Shown: positions 23,407 through 33,916 of the stretch, piece after piece
Layout of the letters: the number at the start of each line of letters is the position of its first letter
How positions within the stretch are numbered: position 1 is the stretch's first letter
DNA from: Mycoemilia scoparia
Taxonomy: Eukaryota; Kickxellomycota; Kickxellomycetes; Kickxellales; Kickxellaceae
Direction of reading: 5' to 3'
Length of the DNA: 64,000 bases
Assembly (NCBI GenBank): GCA_027575805.1
Contig: JANBPU010000023.1
Location: 1-64,000 of the forward strand
Translations under genes and position numbers: made by a program
The notes under the pieces: generated by a model
What the model was told of the DNA's origin: nothing
The model's input: only the letters and a program-made list of their open reading frames with translations
Databases searched by the model: none

Positions 23407-24558
23407 TTATTCTGAGAGGTCTTCTTGGTCGCTGAATGAACTAATAGAACTCACAGAGCTGACTTCAACGCTGTCCATTTCAATATCGCTCTCTTCCTCG
23501 CTTGGCTTATTTGGCACGCCGTCCCTATTTTCATCCTTATTTCCAGAGCTTTCATCGGCCTCCTTTCCTTTGGGAGAACTTTTGTCAATATTACCCTTGG
23601 CGTACTTTTCGACATACTCTGTAAAAATCCAAACAATTTTCAGCAGCACTGGTTAGGCCATGACCTGACGACTCCCACGTGTAGGCACAGATGGCCATTA
23701 TAAAGTAACCAAGCATGCTTACCTTTAGCCTTCTTGTTATAAGATTCGATGTCTCGAATCATCAACGATGCAGCATCGCTGTTTAAGGGGTCCGTGGGGT
23801 TCGGGTACCGTAGTAGTTGTGGCAGGAATGTGTCAAATATGTTTACCATGTCTATTAATTGTGTATGGAGTGGATGTTGGTTAAAAGACCTTACAATACG
23901 GAGTTGTTTCCCTCGTTGATAGTCAGAGACAATGCATGTGTGTGTAGCAGAGCAATACTTACCAAACATAGGACTCCAAGTCTGATTAATGACGTCTAGA
24001 CACACAGACCCACTCCTGAAGGCAAAGCAATATGCGCACAATCATCAGCACAAGGCCACAGCAAAATGACATATTACTAATAATAATTACCAAGAGACTT
24101 ACAGCTCATCGATGTTTGGGTGGTATATCCTGTTGGTGAAACCAATGGAAGGCGACTTGTATGGATATTGGTCAGGAATCTCGACCCGAACTCGCCATGT
24201 TCCTCCAGCGTATGGCGCTAAATGGCACAAAAGTCAGAAATACCACAAGGTGTTGGCGGCATGAAGTCGATTAATTGATAACAAAGTGTATGAGGGCTAT
24301 CAGGAATGGATGGACTTACTATCCTTGGGGCCATAAAATTGTATGTTAAACTCCTGTATGTTGTCATTAATAAGCGATACCTGGTAGTCGCTCATTAACC
24401 TATAAGAGACAATGCATATGCCGGGCTATGGTGAGAATATATCCTGGGCGTACAAAGCATTGAGGCAGTGCTTTGAGGGGCAAAATGGCGTATTCACAGG
24501 CAAGGAGCACTTACAGCTTCATTACATCGGTCTCAATGCGTCTCTTTGAGTTGCTCAT
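23407..24558 (-). CDS. UBC8: Ubiquitin-conjugating enzyme E2, UBE2H/Ubc8 type
   Basis: Six exons on the minus strand, 24558-24515, 24399-24320, 24217-24103, 24015-23963, 23851-23723 and 23618-23407, give 210 residues. This is the most finely split gene for its size here. The UBC fold is complete: KFYGP-like QFYGPKDTPYAGGTW, the [14 protein letters not shown] block, [15 protein letters not shown] with catalytic Cys85, NQTWSP, and [15 protein letters not shown]. The YPNPxDPLN segment and the long acidic Ser/Glu tail ([18 protein letters not shown]) identify the UBE2H/Ubc8 subgroup. Its known role is E2 for the GID/CTLH ligase, which degrades gluconeogenic enzymes in yeast. All introns are 85-120 bp with GTAAGT-like donors. 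Confidence 0.94.
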
Positions 24559-25679
24559 TGTTCAAAATGCAGACAGAATGAAGCAGATATTTAACGGCTT
24601 GGGAGGAATATACGAAATGGATAAATATCTGGCGCTTTTATGTGCGAGTGTTTCAGAGGAAACAAACAAGAAAGACGAATTCAAATCCAGGGAGAAACAA
24701 CACCAAAGGTAAAACTGGGTGCTTCTCAGTAGTGCTCAAATAAATAATGCTAGCCTTTATTAGCAGTAGCGATAGCTATGGTTGTATTATCGGCGGCGGT
24801 TGTAGTAGCGGTGTGTTAAATCGGATGGAAGTAGAACGTGTCTGTATATAAAGCAAGTGATACTACTAAAGACTTCTGAGAACAAAAGGTGAGAGAAGAG
24901 AAATAGCAAGGATGGGCAGGGCTTTGCCATACTTCGGGTGCTTTTATATCCACACTTGACGTCAAGAGTCAGTCATGCATTAGTCTGCTTTGAGCAAACC
25001 TATGTTCCACCGCTACCAGCCCTATTAAACCAGGCGCTCTATCACCAGACCCTTCTCCAATTACTACACACATTGTACGAGTGGGAAGCTTGACAGTCCA
25101 GATTTCGCAGCCCAATATTCCCATCAATTTGCCAGCTGCTCAGTGAATAGCACACCAGGATTTTTGATATAATTATGGCCTGCTCCGGCCACAAATCTAA
25201 AAAAGCTACTATCCAAGCCCACGCATTGAATACATCCAAACGAACCACGCCGCCATTTGGCTAAGTCTCCTCTAATCTAAAAGCGTACAAAAATAATCTC
25301 TCCAATGCCAGTCAAAGTGTATGATGTTGTAGGATTGTTCCGTTTTGTTGGAGAACCTGCCGCCATTTAACCCTAGTTTCATTCATGCATAACCGCTGCC
25401 ATTCTCATAACTCAGAGTCTGACTAAAGCTCACAAACTTGGAATAGTCTTAAATTTCATATTGAAAATAAATCCTTGTGAAAGGCCATTTGAGCGCCAGA
25501 ACAGCGGGGCTGGGATGTTACTATTACAACTAATTGTCACAACATTAATAATGATATAAGCCTACTATACTGGTTGCCATTTTCTTGAATAAGAGGATAA
25601 ACATTCAATTGAAATAAATGGTAATTGTGGTTTTTGCCAACTCTTTTTTCTGGGATAAATTCAATAAGAAAAGGCCTAT
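24559..25679. other. Spacer upstream of UBC8 and downstream of RPS4
   Basis: 1.1 kb with only short, unconvincing frames. I see no repeat, tRNA or snRNA signature. Confidence 0.4.
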
Positions 25680-27004
25680 TTATTGCTGGGCAGTTTGCTC
25701 CCGGCGGGCATCGCGCTCCTCAGTGATGCTGAGCTTGATACCCTTGTTCTTGGGAAGGGAGACCCAAGACTGGTTACCCTGACCAATGACAAAGACGTTG
25801 CTGAGACGGGTGGCAAAGTCACGGTCCTTGGCGTCCTTGATGTGGACAATGTCGAAACCACCGTGGTGACGTTCGCGGTGGGTGATGACACCAACGCGGC
25901 CCATGTTGCGACCACCGGTGACCATAACAATGTTACCGGTCTCGAACTTAATGAAGTCGGTAACCTTACCGGTCTCAATGTCGATCTTGACGGTGTCGTT
26001 GACCTTGATGAGAGGGTCGGGGTAGCGGATGGTACGGCCATCGTGGGTGACAATGTAGGGGATACCCTTGGCACCAAGCTGGCAGCGCTTGACCTTACCG
26101 AGCTTGTACTACATGAGCGAGTAACAAGTAAGCCATTTTAGACACCGCTTCGTGGTTTTTCTTGGGGTCAATACAATAATAACATTTAATTATGCGACAA
26201 TACTTACGGAAGCCTCCTCATCGGTGATGCGGTGGATGGTGAAACGACCCTTGGTGTCGTAGACGAGACGGAAGTTCTCGCCAGTCTTCTCAAGAGTGAT
26301 GACATCTATAAGCGTAAATTCGAATTATTTAGATGTCAACAGACATGTATTCAAATCCGGCAAATTTGGACTAGATTGGCTTTTGCTCTTACCCATGAAT
26401 CCGGCGGGGTAGGTAGAATCAGTGCGGACCTTTCCGTCAATCTTGACAAGGCGCTGCATAAGAATAGCCTTAACCTCACGACCGTTCAAAGCATACTTCA
26501 GGCGGTTGCGAAGGAAAACAATCAAAGGCAAGCACTCACGTTGCTTGTGGGGACCAGGAGAGGGCTTAGGGGCCTGTATAATTCAAAAATATTTTCATTT
26601 AGAAAATGCCCATTTCTCACAATACTCATTTTGCCAATTATGCGAAATTCTGACTTACATAGGTGCCGGTAAGTTTGTCCAGCATCCAGTGCTTGGGAGC
26701 GGCAAGGCGCTTCATGTGCTTTTTAGGTCCGCGAGCCTAATTACATTGAAATGCATAAAAGTCGTCAAACTTTGCCCAAGATTGATATGGTAATGGATTG
26801 AATGGTCTGGAGTAAGGATGCGCCCAGATGTATCATATAAAGCAAAGAGATTCGCATTGAGGCACATCCAAGGCTACTTTGGCGCATCCACATTACCGAA
26901 CATATCATTCATCCGCGCTTTGGCGCATCCATGTATTCCCGTTGTTGTGGATTCGATGTTCGTTCTGGATATCCAATATGTCAAGTTCACCATATACTTA
27001 CCAT
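25680..27004 (-). CDS. RPS4: 40S ribosomal protein eS4 (RPS4)
   Basis: Five coding exons on the minus strand, 27004-27002, 26736-26659, 26573-26393, 26305-26208 and 26108-25680, give 262 residues. The first coding exon is only the ATG, followed at once by GTAAGT. The protein then reads [20 protein letters not shown], typical of eS4. The S4-like RNA-binding part ([18 protein letters not shown]) and a KOW-like segment near the end ([17 protein letters not shown]) follow. It is a structural protein of the small ribosomal subunit. Intron 1 (265 bp) is the longest in the gene and holds a repeated potential hairpin partner sequence (see separate entry). The gene is divergent from the PDH E2 gene, with about 500 bp between start codons. 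Confidence 0.95.
26816..26930 (-). promoter_or_regulatory. Repeated hairpin partners inside RPS4 intron 1
   Basis: Read along the transcript (minus strand), intron 1 contains GGATGCGCCAAAG twice (26930-26918 and 26889-26877) and a variant GGATGTGCC (26869-26861). It then has the exact reverse complement GGCGCATCC (26824-26816). Any of the three upstream copies could pair over nine bases with the single downstream copy, one with a G-U pair. A regulatory fold is inference. Confidence 0.45.
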
Positions 27005-27506
27005 GGTGGGCGATTATTATTCAATTGAACCTGGTTAGAAAGGAGGGATCACTATCAATACTTGGACTGCCTGGAGATATTGAATCCTTCAAACCTTCAC
27101 AGATGGATCTCTGGGTGTATTGTGATCAAATCAGCTCGGCGATTAAGATTTGTAAGCCAAGTTGATGGAGGTTCTTGACAAAAAAGTTCCGCTTGATAAA
27201 ACACACAGCTTGTGGTAATCGCGCAAAATAAAGCCGCACAAACAGACGGACTTGGTGGGGGATTTTTGAAGATTGGATATCTGTAATGTGCAGCGTTTGG
27301 TGCTTGCAACATGCTGCTGATTCAGGCCCTGGAAAGGTATGCCACTGACTGCTTTTTTGAAGCGAAGGGAAAGATATATATCGCTATGGCCAGGCCAACC
27401 CCAGTCCTTGACTCACCCTGTTTTCTTTTGCTCTTTTCCAAATTTGTCCAATTTATTTTTCCCTAGCAAAGCAGCACATACTTTTGTTTAGTGCCATTTA
27501 GTAGCA
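27005..27506. other. Divergent promoter region of RPS4 and PDH E2
   Basis: About 500 bp separate the start codons of the two divergently transcribed genes. Pyrimidine-rich tracts (TTTTCTTTTGCTCTTTTCC near 27421) precede the PDH E2 start. No named site is claimed. Confidence 0.4.
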
Positions 27507-29728
27507 ATGTCCGCTGTCTCTAGAGCCTCCACAATTATTCGTTCCCAGTCAAAGAATGTGAAGATTCTGACCCCCATGGTCAGACGCATAGTCTCTGCCA
27601 TTCCTAAGCGCTCAGTCTCTACTCGTGCCACGTAAGATCCCTGTTTCGTACACCATATTACACTTTCGGTTTATTTAAAAGCCTTGGATGGCAGCACGAC
27701 GAGTCTATAAGATGCTTTAAACGATCGATCTAACAAACTCTATAACTTGTATCTGTAGTGCCCCTGCTTTTGGTTTTACCAAGCGCTTTGAAAAGCAAGC
27801 CCTTGCCACCAACATTGTACGCCTCTACAGCTCAAAGAGTAAGCACACTTGAAAAAACTACCAGCTATTCTTGAGCAAACAAACCCGAAATTTGGATCTT
27901 ATATCACTGGTTTGTAACTTTTTAGGCTACCCCGATCATATTGTTGTTGGTATGCCTGCCCTTTCACCCACAATGTCCCAGGGTAGTGTTGGTCAGTGGA
28001 AAAAGCAGCCTGGAGACAAGGTCGAGCCAGGTGATGTCCTTGTCGAGATCGAAACGGACAAGGCTCAGATGGACTTCGAATACCAAGAGGAGGGTTACCT
28101 CGCCAAGATCATTCTTGACACTGGTGCCAAGGACATCAATGTCGAAACCGTAAGTTATCTAAAGCAAAATAACAGCAGTGCTACCATTCATTATCTTAAA
28201 CTGACAGCTACATCCTTGTACTTCTGTATAGCCAATTGCCATTATTGTAGAAAATGAAGAAGACGTTGCTGCCTTCAAGGACTACACCGTTGAGGACTCT
28301 GGTAGCTCCAAGCCCGCTCCTAAGGAAGAGACCTCTGCTCCCGCCACTCAATCAGAATCCGCCCCTGAGCCAACTCCTGCATCTAAGCCAGCTGCTCCCG
28401 CCAAGACCACATCTTCTCCAGGATCAAGAATCTTTGTCAGCCCCCTTGCCAGAGTAAGCTAAACATTTATACATGGAATGGTATTGATATTGTCGAAAAC
28501 CCCTTTTACAAAAAAGGACCAATAATTCTCCTACTTATTGTTCATACGTATATATAGAGCATTGCTGAGGAGGAAGGCGTTGACCTCTCTAAGGTTACTG
28601 GCACTGGACCCCGCGGCCGCATTGTCAAGAGCGATATTGAGAAGTTCCTCAAGTCTGGTAAGTGTTCCTTAATTCAATCATAGCACTAACTTGTCTCGAC
28701 CCTGCCCTCAACTATCTGTATGTTTAACTCAATAGCTCCCAAGGCTGCCGAGGCTCCCGCTGCTACCACTACTGCTGCTGCTGCTGCCGCTCCTACTCCA
28801 ACTGCCACCACTGGTGCAGTTGGTTACACCGACATCCCCCTCTCAAACATGCGCCAGGTTATTGCCCGCCGTCTCACCGAAGCCAAATCTACTATCCCTC
28901 ACTACTACCTTACTGCCAATATCAACATGGACAAGGTTATTAAGTACGTATAGTATAACAGGTATACATGAATTCATATTCACAATGCAGTTTCTATAGT
29001 GATCTGACCGCGATCTTTATGTTCGAAATATAGGCTTCGCAGCTCTCTCAATGCCACTGCCAACGGCAAATACAAGTTGTCCATCAACGACTTTATTATC
29101 AAGGCTAGCGCCCAGGCCCTTAAGGACGTCCCTGCTGTAAACAGCAGCTTCCAGGGTGACTTTGTCCGCCAGTAAGTATCCTCAGCCACCCAGTGGGAAC
29201 ATTTTCGTGCCCGCTTATCATTTTAGTGAAAAAAGCTATGCACGTCAGCTACTTAGTTATTCATGTATACTAAGCCTTCTTTAATCAATATTTAGACACC
29301 ACCACGCCGACATCGCTGTCGCTGTCGCCACCCCCACCGGCCTCATCACTCCTATTGTTAAGACCAGTGATGCCAAGGGTCTCCAGACCATCTCCAGCGA
29401 AGTCAAGGACCTTGCCACTCGTGCTCGCAACAACAAGCTTACTCCTGAAGAATACCAAGGCGGTAGCTTCACCATCTCCAACTTGGGTATGTACGACCTC
29501 ACCTCCTTCTCTGCCATCATCAACCCACCACACGCTGCCATCCTCGCTGTCGGAACTTCTGAGAAGAAGCTCGTCCTTGACGAGTCCAGCGAGAAGGGAT
29601 TCCGCGCCATTAACAACATGGCTGCCACTCTCAGTGCCGATCACCGTGTCGTCGATGGTGCCACCGGTGCCGAGTTCATGAAGGCCCTTAAGGGTTATCT
29701 TGAGAACCCTCTTACTTTGCTTCTCTAA
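27507..29728 (+). CDS. LAT1: Pyruvate dehydrogenase E2, dihydrolipoamide acetyltransferase
   Basis: Eight exons, 27507-27631, 27759-27838, 27926-28149, 28232-28453, 28558-28657, 28736-28943, 29034-29171 and 29296-29728, give 509 residues. The first ~65 residues are Arg/Ser-rich without acidic clusters, a mitochondrial presequence. One lipoyl domain follows ([19 protein letters not shown], lipoyl-lysine in EIETDKAQM at about Lys114). Then come a Pro/Ala linker, the E1/E3-binding domain ([21 protein letters not shown]) around 215-250, an Ala/Thr linker, and the acyltransferase core with DHRVVDG (His about 482, Asp about 486) and C-terminal NPLTLLL. It forms the core of the pyruvate dehydrogenase complex and moves acetyl from lipoamide to Co[18 protein letters not shown] is typical of PDH E2 rather than the succinyltransferase. 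All junctions use GT-AG. Confidence 0.95.
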
Positions 29729-30220
29729 ACACAGAGTCCTAAGTATATTTGAAAAATAGACACTTTTTGGAGATTTTGGTAAATAACAGTAAAGCAACTT
29801 TGCAAAACACTAATCATCAGATCAGCAATACGAGTCATTGTCATTACTATTATTTGTGAAAGTTCTTGATTTAGAAAAATGCCTGAGGTAGTTACATCGT
29901 AAACTTAAAAATGGGTTATAAATAGTGAGACTTGTTCTATAAAACTGTAATTCCTTGTAGTCTAAGAAATAATGCTTTTCTAGGAAATAAATAAAAGGAA
30001 AACAGAAGAATATAGACACATATGTCACATTTTAAATGTTAAAAACAAATATTTTACAGAAGTGGTCAAAGACATAGATATACTTCAATAAATATAGTGA
30101 GCTTTTTAATACATAGCTAGATAATGATGAAGAGTATCCAAACTTAGGAAATCTATGATGTTTATTAAGTTATGACTTCAGCTTTATAGAAAGGAATTTC
30201 CAAAAAATCAGCGAAAATTC
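29729..30220. other. 3' flank of LAT1
   Basis: A very AT-rich spacer of about 490 bp up to the tRNA. No gene or repeat is visible. Confidence 0.4.
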
Positions 30221-30291
30221 GCATCGATGGTCTAATGGTAGAATACTTGCCTTCCAAGCAAGTGGCCCGGGTTCGATTCCCGGTCGATGCA
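30221..30291 (+). tRNA. tRNA-Gly (anticodon TCC)
   Basis: The 71-base sequence folds as a cloverleaf. The acceptor stem is GCATCGA with TCGATGC and discriminator A. The anticodon stem is CTTGC/GCAAG with loop CTTCCAA, so the anticodon is TCC at 30253-30255. The T arm is CCGGG-TTCGATT-CCCGG and includes the B box. A short T run follows at 30293-30297 as a Pol III stop. There is no intron. It reads GGA and, by wobble, GGG glycine codons. Confidence 0.95.
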
Positions 30292-31032
30292 TTTTTTATT
30301 TTCACCACTTTTTGGCAGTAATGATTATTATTACACTAGACTTATAGCATTTTACCAATTGTTATTTTAGCTGTAAGAAATTATTAACAGTTTGTATTTA
30401 CTTTGATACAAATTATTATAATTGTCGGCATGGGTGACTTTTTACAATATGGATCATAATTTTTGAAGGGTGAATTTTGGGGACCATGATTATAGGGGAA
30501 ATCACAGCCAAATGGGTGTCCAATTTTACTAGTAAACTTTCACCCTTCAAAAATTATCGCCCATATATAAAATACCACTTGATCCAAACAAGTGCTGCTC
30601 AGAGACTTGGCAAGATCTCTGCTGATTGAGTATCCCCAATTTCATCCTTCTCGAAAATAAACCTTCAAATAAAATTCAAAGATATGGGACATCCCGTGAT
30701 TACTGGTTGAGTCCTAGGAATCGGCCCTAGACCAGATCTGCTTTAATTGTAGTATCTCAAGAGGTTGATCAAAACCACCTGACCCATGTGCTCTTGTCAT
30801 GGCTTTATACTGCATGAAGCCCTCACCCGTAATAGCGAAACGTTGCTGGCCCCAATCCGATGCCTTCTTGGCAAAAGTGACGTTTGACTTACTTTGCTCA
30901 AACAAACTTAAAAGCTGTCGACGTTGTGTTTCCTAGCCACTTTTGCTTTTTATATCACTTTTCTTTATAAGATACATTTGGTTCGGCTTTAGCAGCTTTA
31001 TAAATATAAATATAAATATATAGTTAAATACC
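30292..31032. other. Spacer between tRNA-Gly and a small unknown gene
   Basis: This spacer contains MITE-like copy 3 (30451-30562) and otherwise AT-rich DNA. A 63-codon minus-strand frame at 30714-30905 has no recognisable product. The last 50 bases before 31033 are AT repeats (ATAAATATAAAT). Confidence 0.4.
30447..30566 (+). repeat. MITE-like element copy 3, subfamily A
   Basis: The element (30451-30562, 112 bp) is flanked by ATAT on both sides. It is nearly identical to copy 1, including GGGGACCA, GATTATAGGGGAAATCACAG and ACTAGTAAACTTTCACCC. It lies about 160 bp beyond the tRNA-Gly gene. Its close match to copy 1 suggests the two are the youngest of the set. Confidence 0.8.
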
Positions 31033-31601
31033 ATGAGCGACTCTAACCATCCACTCCATAACATCCAGCTAGCTGCCGAGGTAATGTTAACAAATAGATG
31101 ATATCTAAAGCATCATCTTTTTTAAAGCAATCGATTCTGTTTTAGCACAGTGAGTATAAATAACTTGACCATGCTTACTATTGAATATACATATGGATGT
31201 TGTTGTTGTTGTTGTAGAAATTCAAAGAGCTGGTTGCAAAGGACAAGTTGGCCGCCCACAGGGAGATGGTTGGCACCTTGGGTAAGCCCGACCACATATC
31301 GCTTACCCATCCACAGGATTCCACGGCCTCAGCAGCACTAGGAAGCAGCAAACAACAGAGCGACCCGCCAACATTTATGCCAGGAATTGCCATGAGCTCC
31401 TCGGGCGCAGCTGATCCCAAGGTCGTTAGATCGGACGCAGATCAGGTCAAAACCACGGTCATCGCGCCCCAGGACACGCAGTCGTCCTATTACGCGGTCT
31501 ACAAAGACCCGGCAAACCCAGCCCGCAAACTTTGGTTTGAGGTCGCCACCACCAACAGCGGCAAGGATGAGCACGTAAAGGATGTTGGGCTGCTGCAGTG
31601 A
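31033..31601 (+). CDS. Small hypothetical protein
   Basis: Two exons, 31033-31080 and 31218-31601, give a 143-residue protein. I do not recognise it. The start is the ATG at 31033 (MSDSNHPLHNIQLAAE). The intron has a GTAATG donor and a (GTT)n-TAG end, and joining is in phase 0, giving LAAEKFKELVAKDKLAAHRE, a likely amphipathic helix. The middle is Ser/Ala/Pro-rich. The last third (SSYYAVYKDPANPARKLWFEVATT) could be a short beta domain. No signal peptide or membrane segment is seen. The gene converges on the C2H2 factor. The coherent splice and higher GC than the flanks support a real gene, but no function can be given. Confidence 0.5.
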
Positions 31602-32263
31602 TTTTCGGAATGCAGCATATGAGGTAGTCCATCATCAGGTTGATCAAACATGTGCGTATTACTCAATCCGATGCTGCTGCTGGTGGCATCAGCACCTTGC
31701 CTACATGATGGATGGCCTACGATAGCAGAGCAGCCTTTATGCAGAGACGATCTCTTTCATGGCTTTTTATTTTTTGGTGGCTTGGTGTGCCATTATTAAC
31801 AATAATAATATCATTATTAATCTGTGATGAACATGCTCCTCTTTCATTTGAATGCATTCCATTCTCCATTCCATGGCATTGAAACATGAATAAACGGATG
31901 ATTGTCAACAGCTACGTGTGCATCATGTATGTTGTGGAAATGTTGGTAAATCATTATTAATAATTTAAATAAACTCTATGTTGATAAAAACAGAAACGCC
32001 GGCTATTGCACATATTTGGTGTTTTTTGGATAGATGTGTAGAAAATGTCCAGCATCAAATTGGTTGCATAGCAAAGAAAAGAGGATCAAAAGGAAAAGCT
32101 TAGATTACATGCATAGCGGGAAATTCGACAATAAATAAAAGTATATAAAGAAATGTAGCAATTTCTAGGAGATTATTATAGTATGTATGGATTCAAGAAT
32201 TAGAAGTGGCGGGAAGTAGTAGTAGTAATGGTAGAAATATGTTGTTGTTTACATGGAGAAAGT
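31602..32263. other. Spacer between the small gene and the C2H2 factor
   Basis: 660 bp between two 3' ends, AT-rich, with several ATTATTAA stretches. No gene is visible. Confidence 0.4.
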
Positions 32264-33916
32264 CTATTGGTGTATCTCGGCTTTTACGACCATGGATTCT
32301 GGGATCGAGTGGGGAGGTGGCTGGGAGTACGTGGCAAAGTCTCCTGTGACATGGCTAGCAAAGGCCTCCAGGTGGTGGTGGGTTGTAAGCGAGGCCGGGT
32401 CCATGGAGTGGTGCTGCGAAAGCTCGTTTGCCGACGGCGGGGCTGAAGAGGACATGCCACCAAGGTGAGACTGCTGCTGGTCTTGGGAGGCCACGCTGGA
32501 GGAGCCTTGGTTGTCATTTACAGACTCATGGTCCTGTCTTGTTGGTGTGCTGGCGGCAGTCTCCGAAAGGCCGTTGCTGCTGTTTGGGTTCGAGAATTTC
32601 GAGCGCTGGCGCTCGTGGATTCTCTGGTGGCGTCTAAGGTTGCTCATGACCGAGAAGCGCTTCCCGCACCCCTCATAGTCGCACTCGTATGGCTTCTCGC
32701 CAGTGTGCGAGTGCATGTGGGTCGCAAGCGTTGAGGGGCGGGCGAACAGCTTGCTACAGACGTGGCACAGATACCGCTTGCGCTGCGAGGAGGATGATGG
32801 CGAAGAGCCAAGCCTGGACATGGTCTGCATCATTGGCCGCTGGGGGTTGGAAAAGCCGGGCTGGGCAATGTTGAACCTGCCAAACATCATCGACTGCTGG
32901 TACGGGCTTCCTGAGGACGCAGCGGCAGCCGCGGCGGCAGCGGCAGCAGCAGTGGGATCGTATGATGGGGGGTTGACAAAGTAAGGGCGTGGGTACGTCT
33001 GCGGCGGGTTTCCGTTTGGATCTGCTGAGACCTGTTGCGAGCCATGGGCCAATTGGCTGTGATCAGGGTAGCCAGAGTGGTATCCGCGGCCTGGCGCACC
33101 TCCAGCGTGAGAAGCGCTCGATGCATTTCCTGGTGGCGCTGTGGCCATTGCATATCCGGGAGGCACACTATCGATGTATGAGTGTGATGGCATACCGTGC
33201 TGATGCGGCTGTTGCGATGATGGGCTCTGCTGGCCAAAGTGGCCGGAGCCGTTTTGCTGGCCAACCGTGGCGGGTGGATAGTAGCTTTGTGGGGCGTACG
33301 GGACAGGAAGAGCCGAGTGTGGTTGGGAGTGCTGCTGGTGCTGCTGCTGTTGGGACTGGGCGCTTCCATAAACACCCCACTGCTCTGTCGGCGCCTGTCC
33401 GGGAGCTGGCTGCTGGTGCTGGGAGCCATACTGGTGCGGCGAGCCCATAGACGCGGGGTCCCTGAAGCCTTGGCCCATCTGGCCCTGGTACGATTTTACT
33501 GGCGTTGGCTCAAATCCCCGCATGTTTGGCACGACTGAGTCGACGGAGACGCTGTTTGTTACTGGGGGCAGCATGGGCGTAGCGGATGAGCGCCCGGCAC
33601 CCAAGTCCTGCTGGGCAAAGGGCATGGCTGTGCTTGTGGGCGTGCCTTCGTGCGCATCGCCATTACCCATGATGTCTCCCATTTGAACGCCACACTCGAT
33701 AGGCCGTGCGGGCTCTTGCCACGATAAGGCGCTGCTGTTGTATGGAACCGATGCAGAGGAAGGAGCGTATGCAGACGCCTTGTTGATGGAGGGGTCGAAG
33801 TGAGAGTTCTGCATATGGCCGGCTTGGGGATGATATTGGTGCTGGCTGTTGTTGGCAGGGACAGGGCTGTTATTGGCGTACAAAGGTGGTATGCTGTTGC
33901 CTTGATAGGCGACCAT
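32264..33916 (-). CDS. C2H2 zinc-finger transcription factor
   Basis: The single exon encodes 550 residues with two C2H2 fingers at about 384-436: [21 protein letters not shown] and, after a TGEKPYE linker, [23 protein letters not shown]. The TGEKP linker and finger spacing mark a DNA-binding pair. The N-terminal ~370 residues are low-complexity (Gln, His, Pro, Ser, Gly) with a run of 13 or so Ala near 321-334; the C-terminus is Ser/Gln-rich. Such architecture is common in fungal regulators of development and stress, but I cannot assign an orthologue. The start is the first ATG of the frame (MVAYQGNS). A 5.5-kb gene-free region lies upstream. Confidence 0.85.
   Translation of the reverse strand: MVAYQGNSIPPLYANNSPVPANNSQHQYHPQAGHMQNSHFDPSINKASAYAPSSASVPYNSSALSWQEPARPIECGVQMGDIMGNGDAHEGTPTSTAMPFAQQDLGAGRSSATPMLPPVTNSVSVDSVVPNMRGFEPTPVKSYQGQMGQGFRDPASMGSPHQYGSQHQQPAPGQAPTEQWGVYGSAQSQQQQHQQHSQPHSALPVPYAPQSYYPPATVGQQNGSGHFGQQSPSSQQPHQHGMPSHSYIDSVPPGYAMATAPPGNASSASHAGGAPGRGYHSGYPDHSQLAHGSQQVSADPNGNPPQTYPRPYFVNPPSYDPTAAAAAAAAAAASSGSPYQQSMMFGRFNIAQPGFSNPQRPMMQTMSRLGSSPSSSSQRKRYLCHVCSKLFARPSTLATHMHSHTGEKPYECDYEGCGKRFSVMSNLRRHQRIHERQRSKFSNPNSSNGLSETAASTPTRQDHESVNDNQGSSSVASQDQQQSHLGGMSSSAPPSANELSQHHSMDPASLTTHHHLEAFASHVTGDFATYSQPPPHSIPESMVVKAEIHQ

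Noticed and set aside
26737..27001. C/D box snoRNA in the first intron of RPS4
   Set aside because: No convincing C box (RTGATGA) paired with a terminal D box (CTGA) was found; the repeated GGATGCGCC word is better described as potential hairpin partners.
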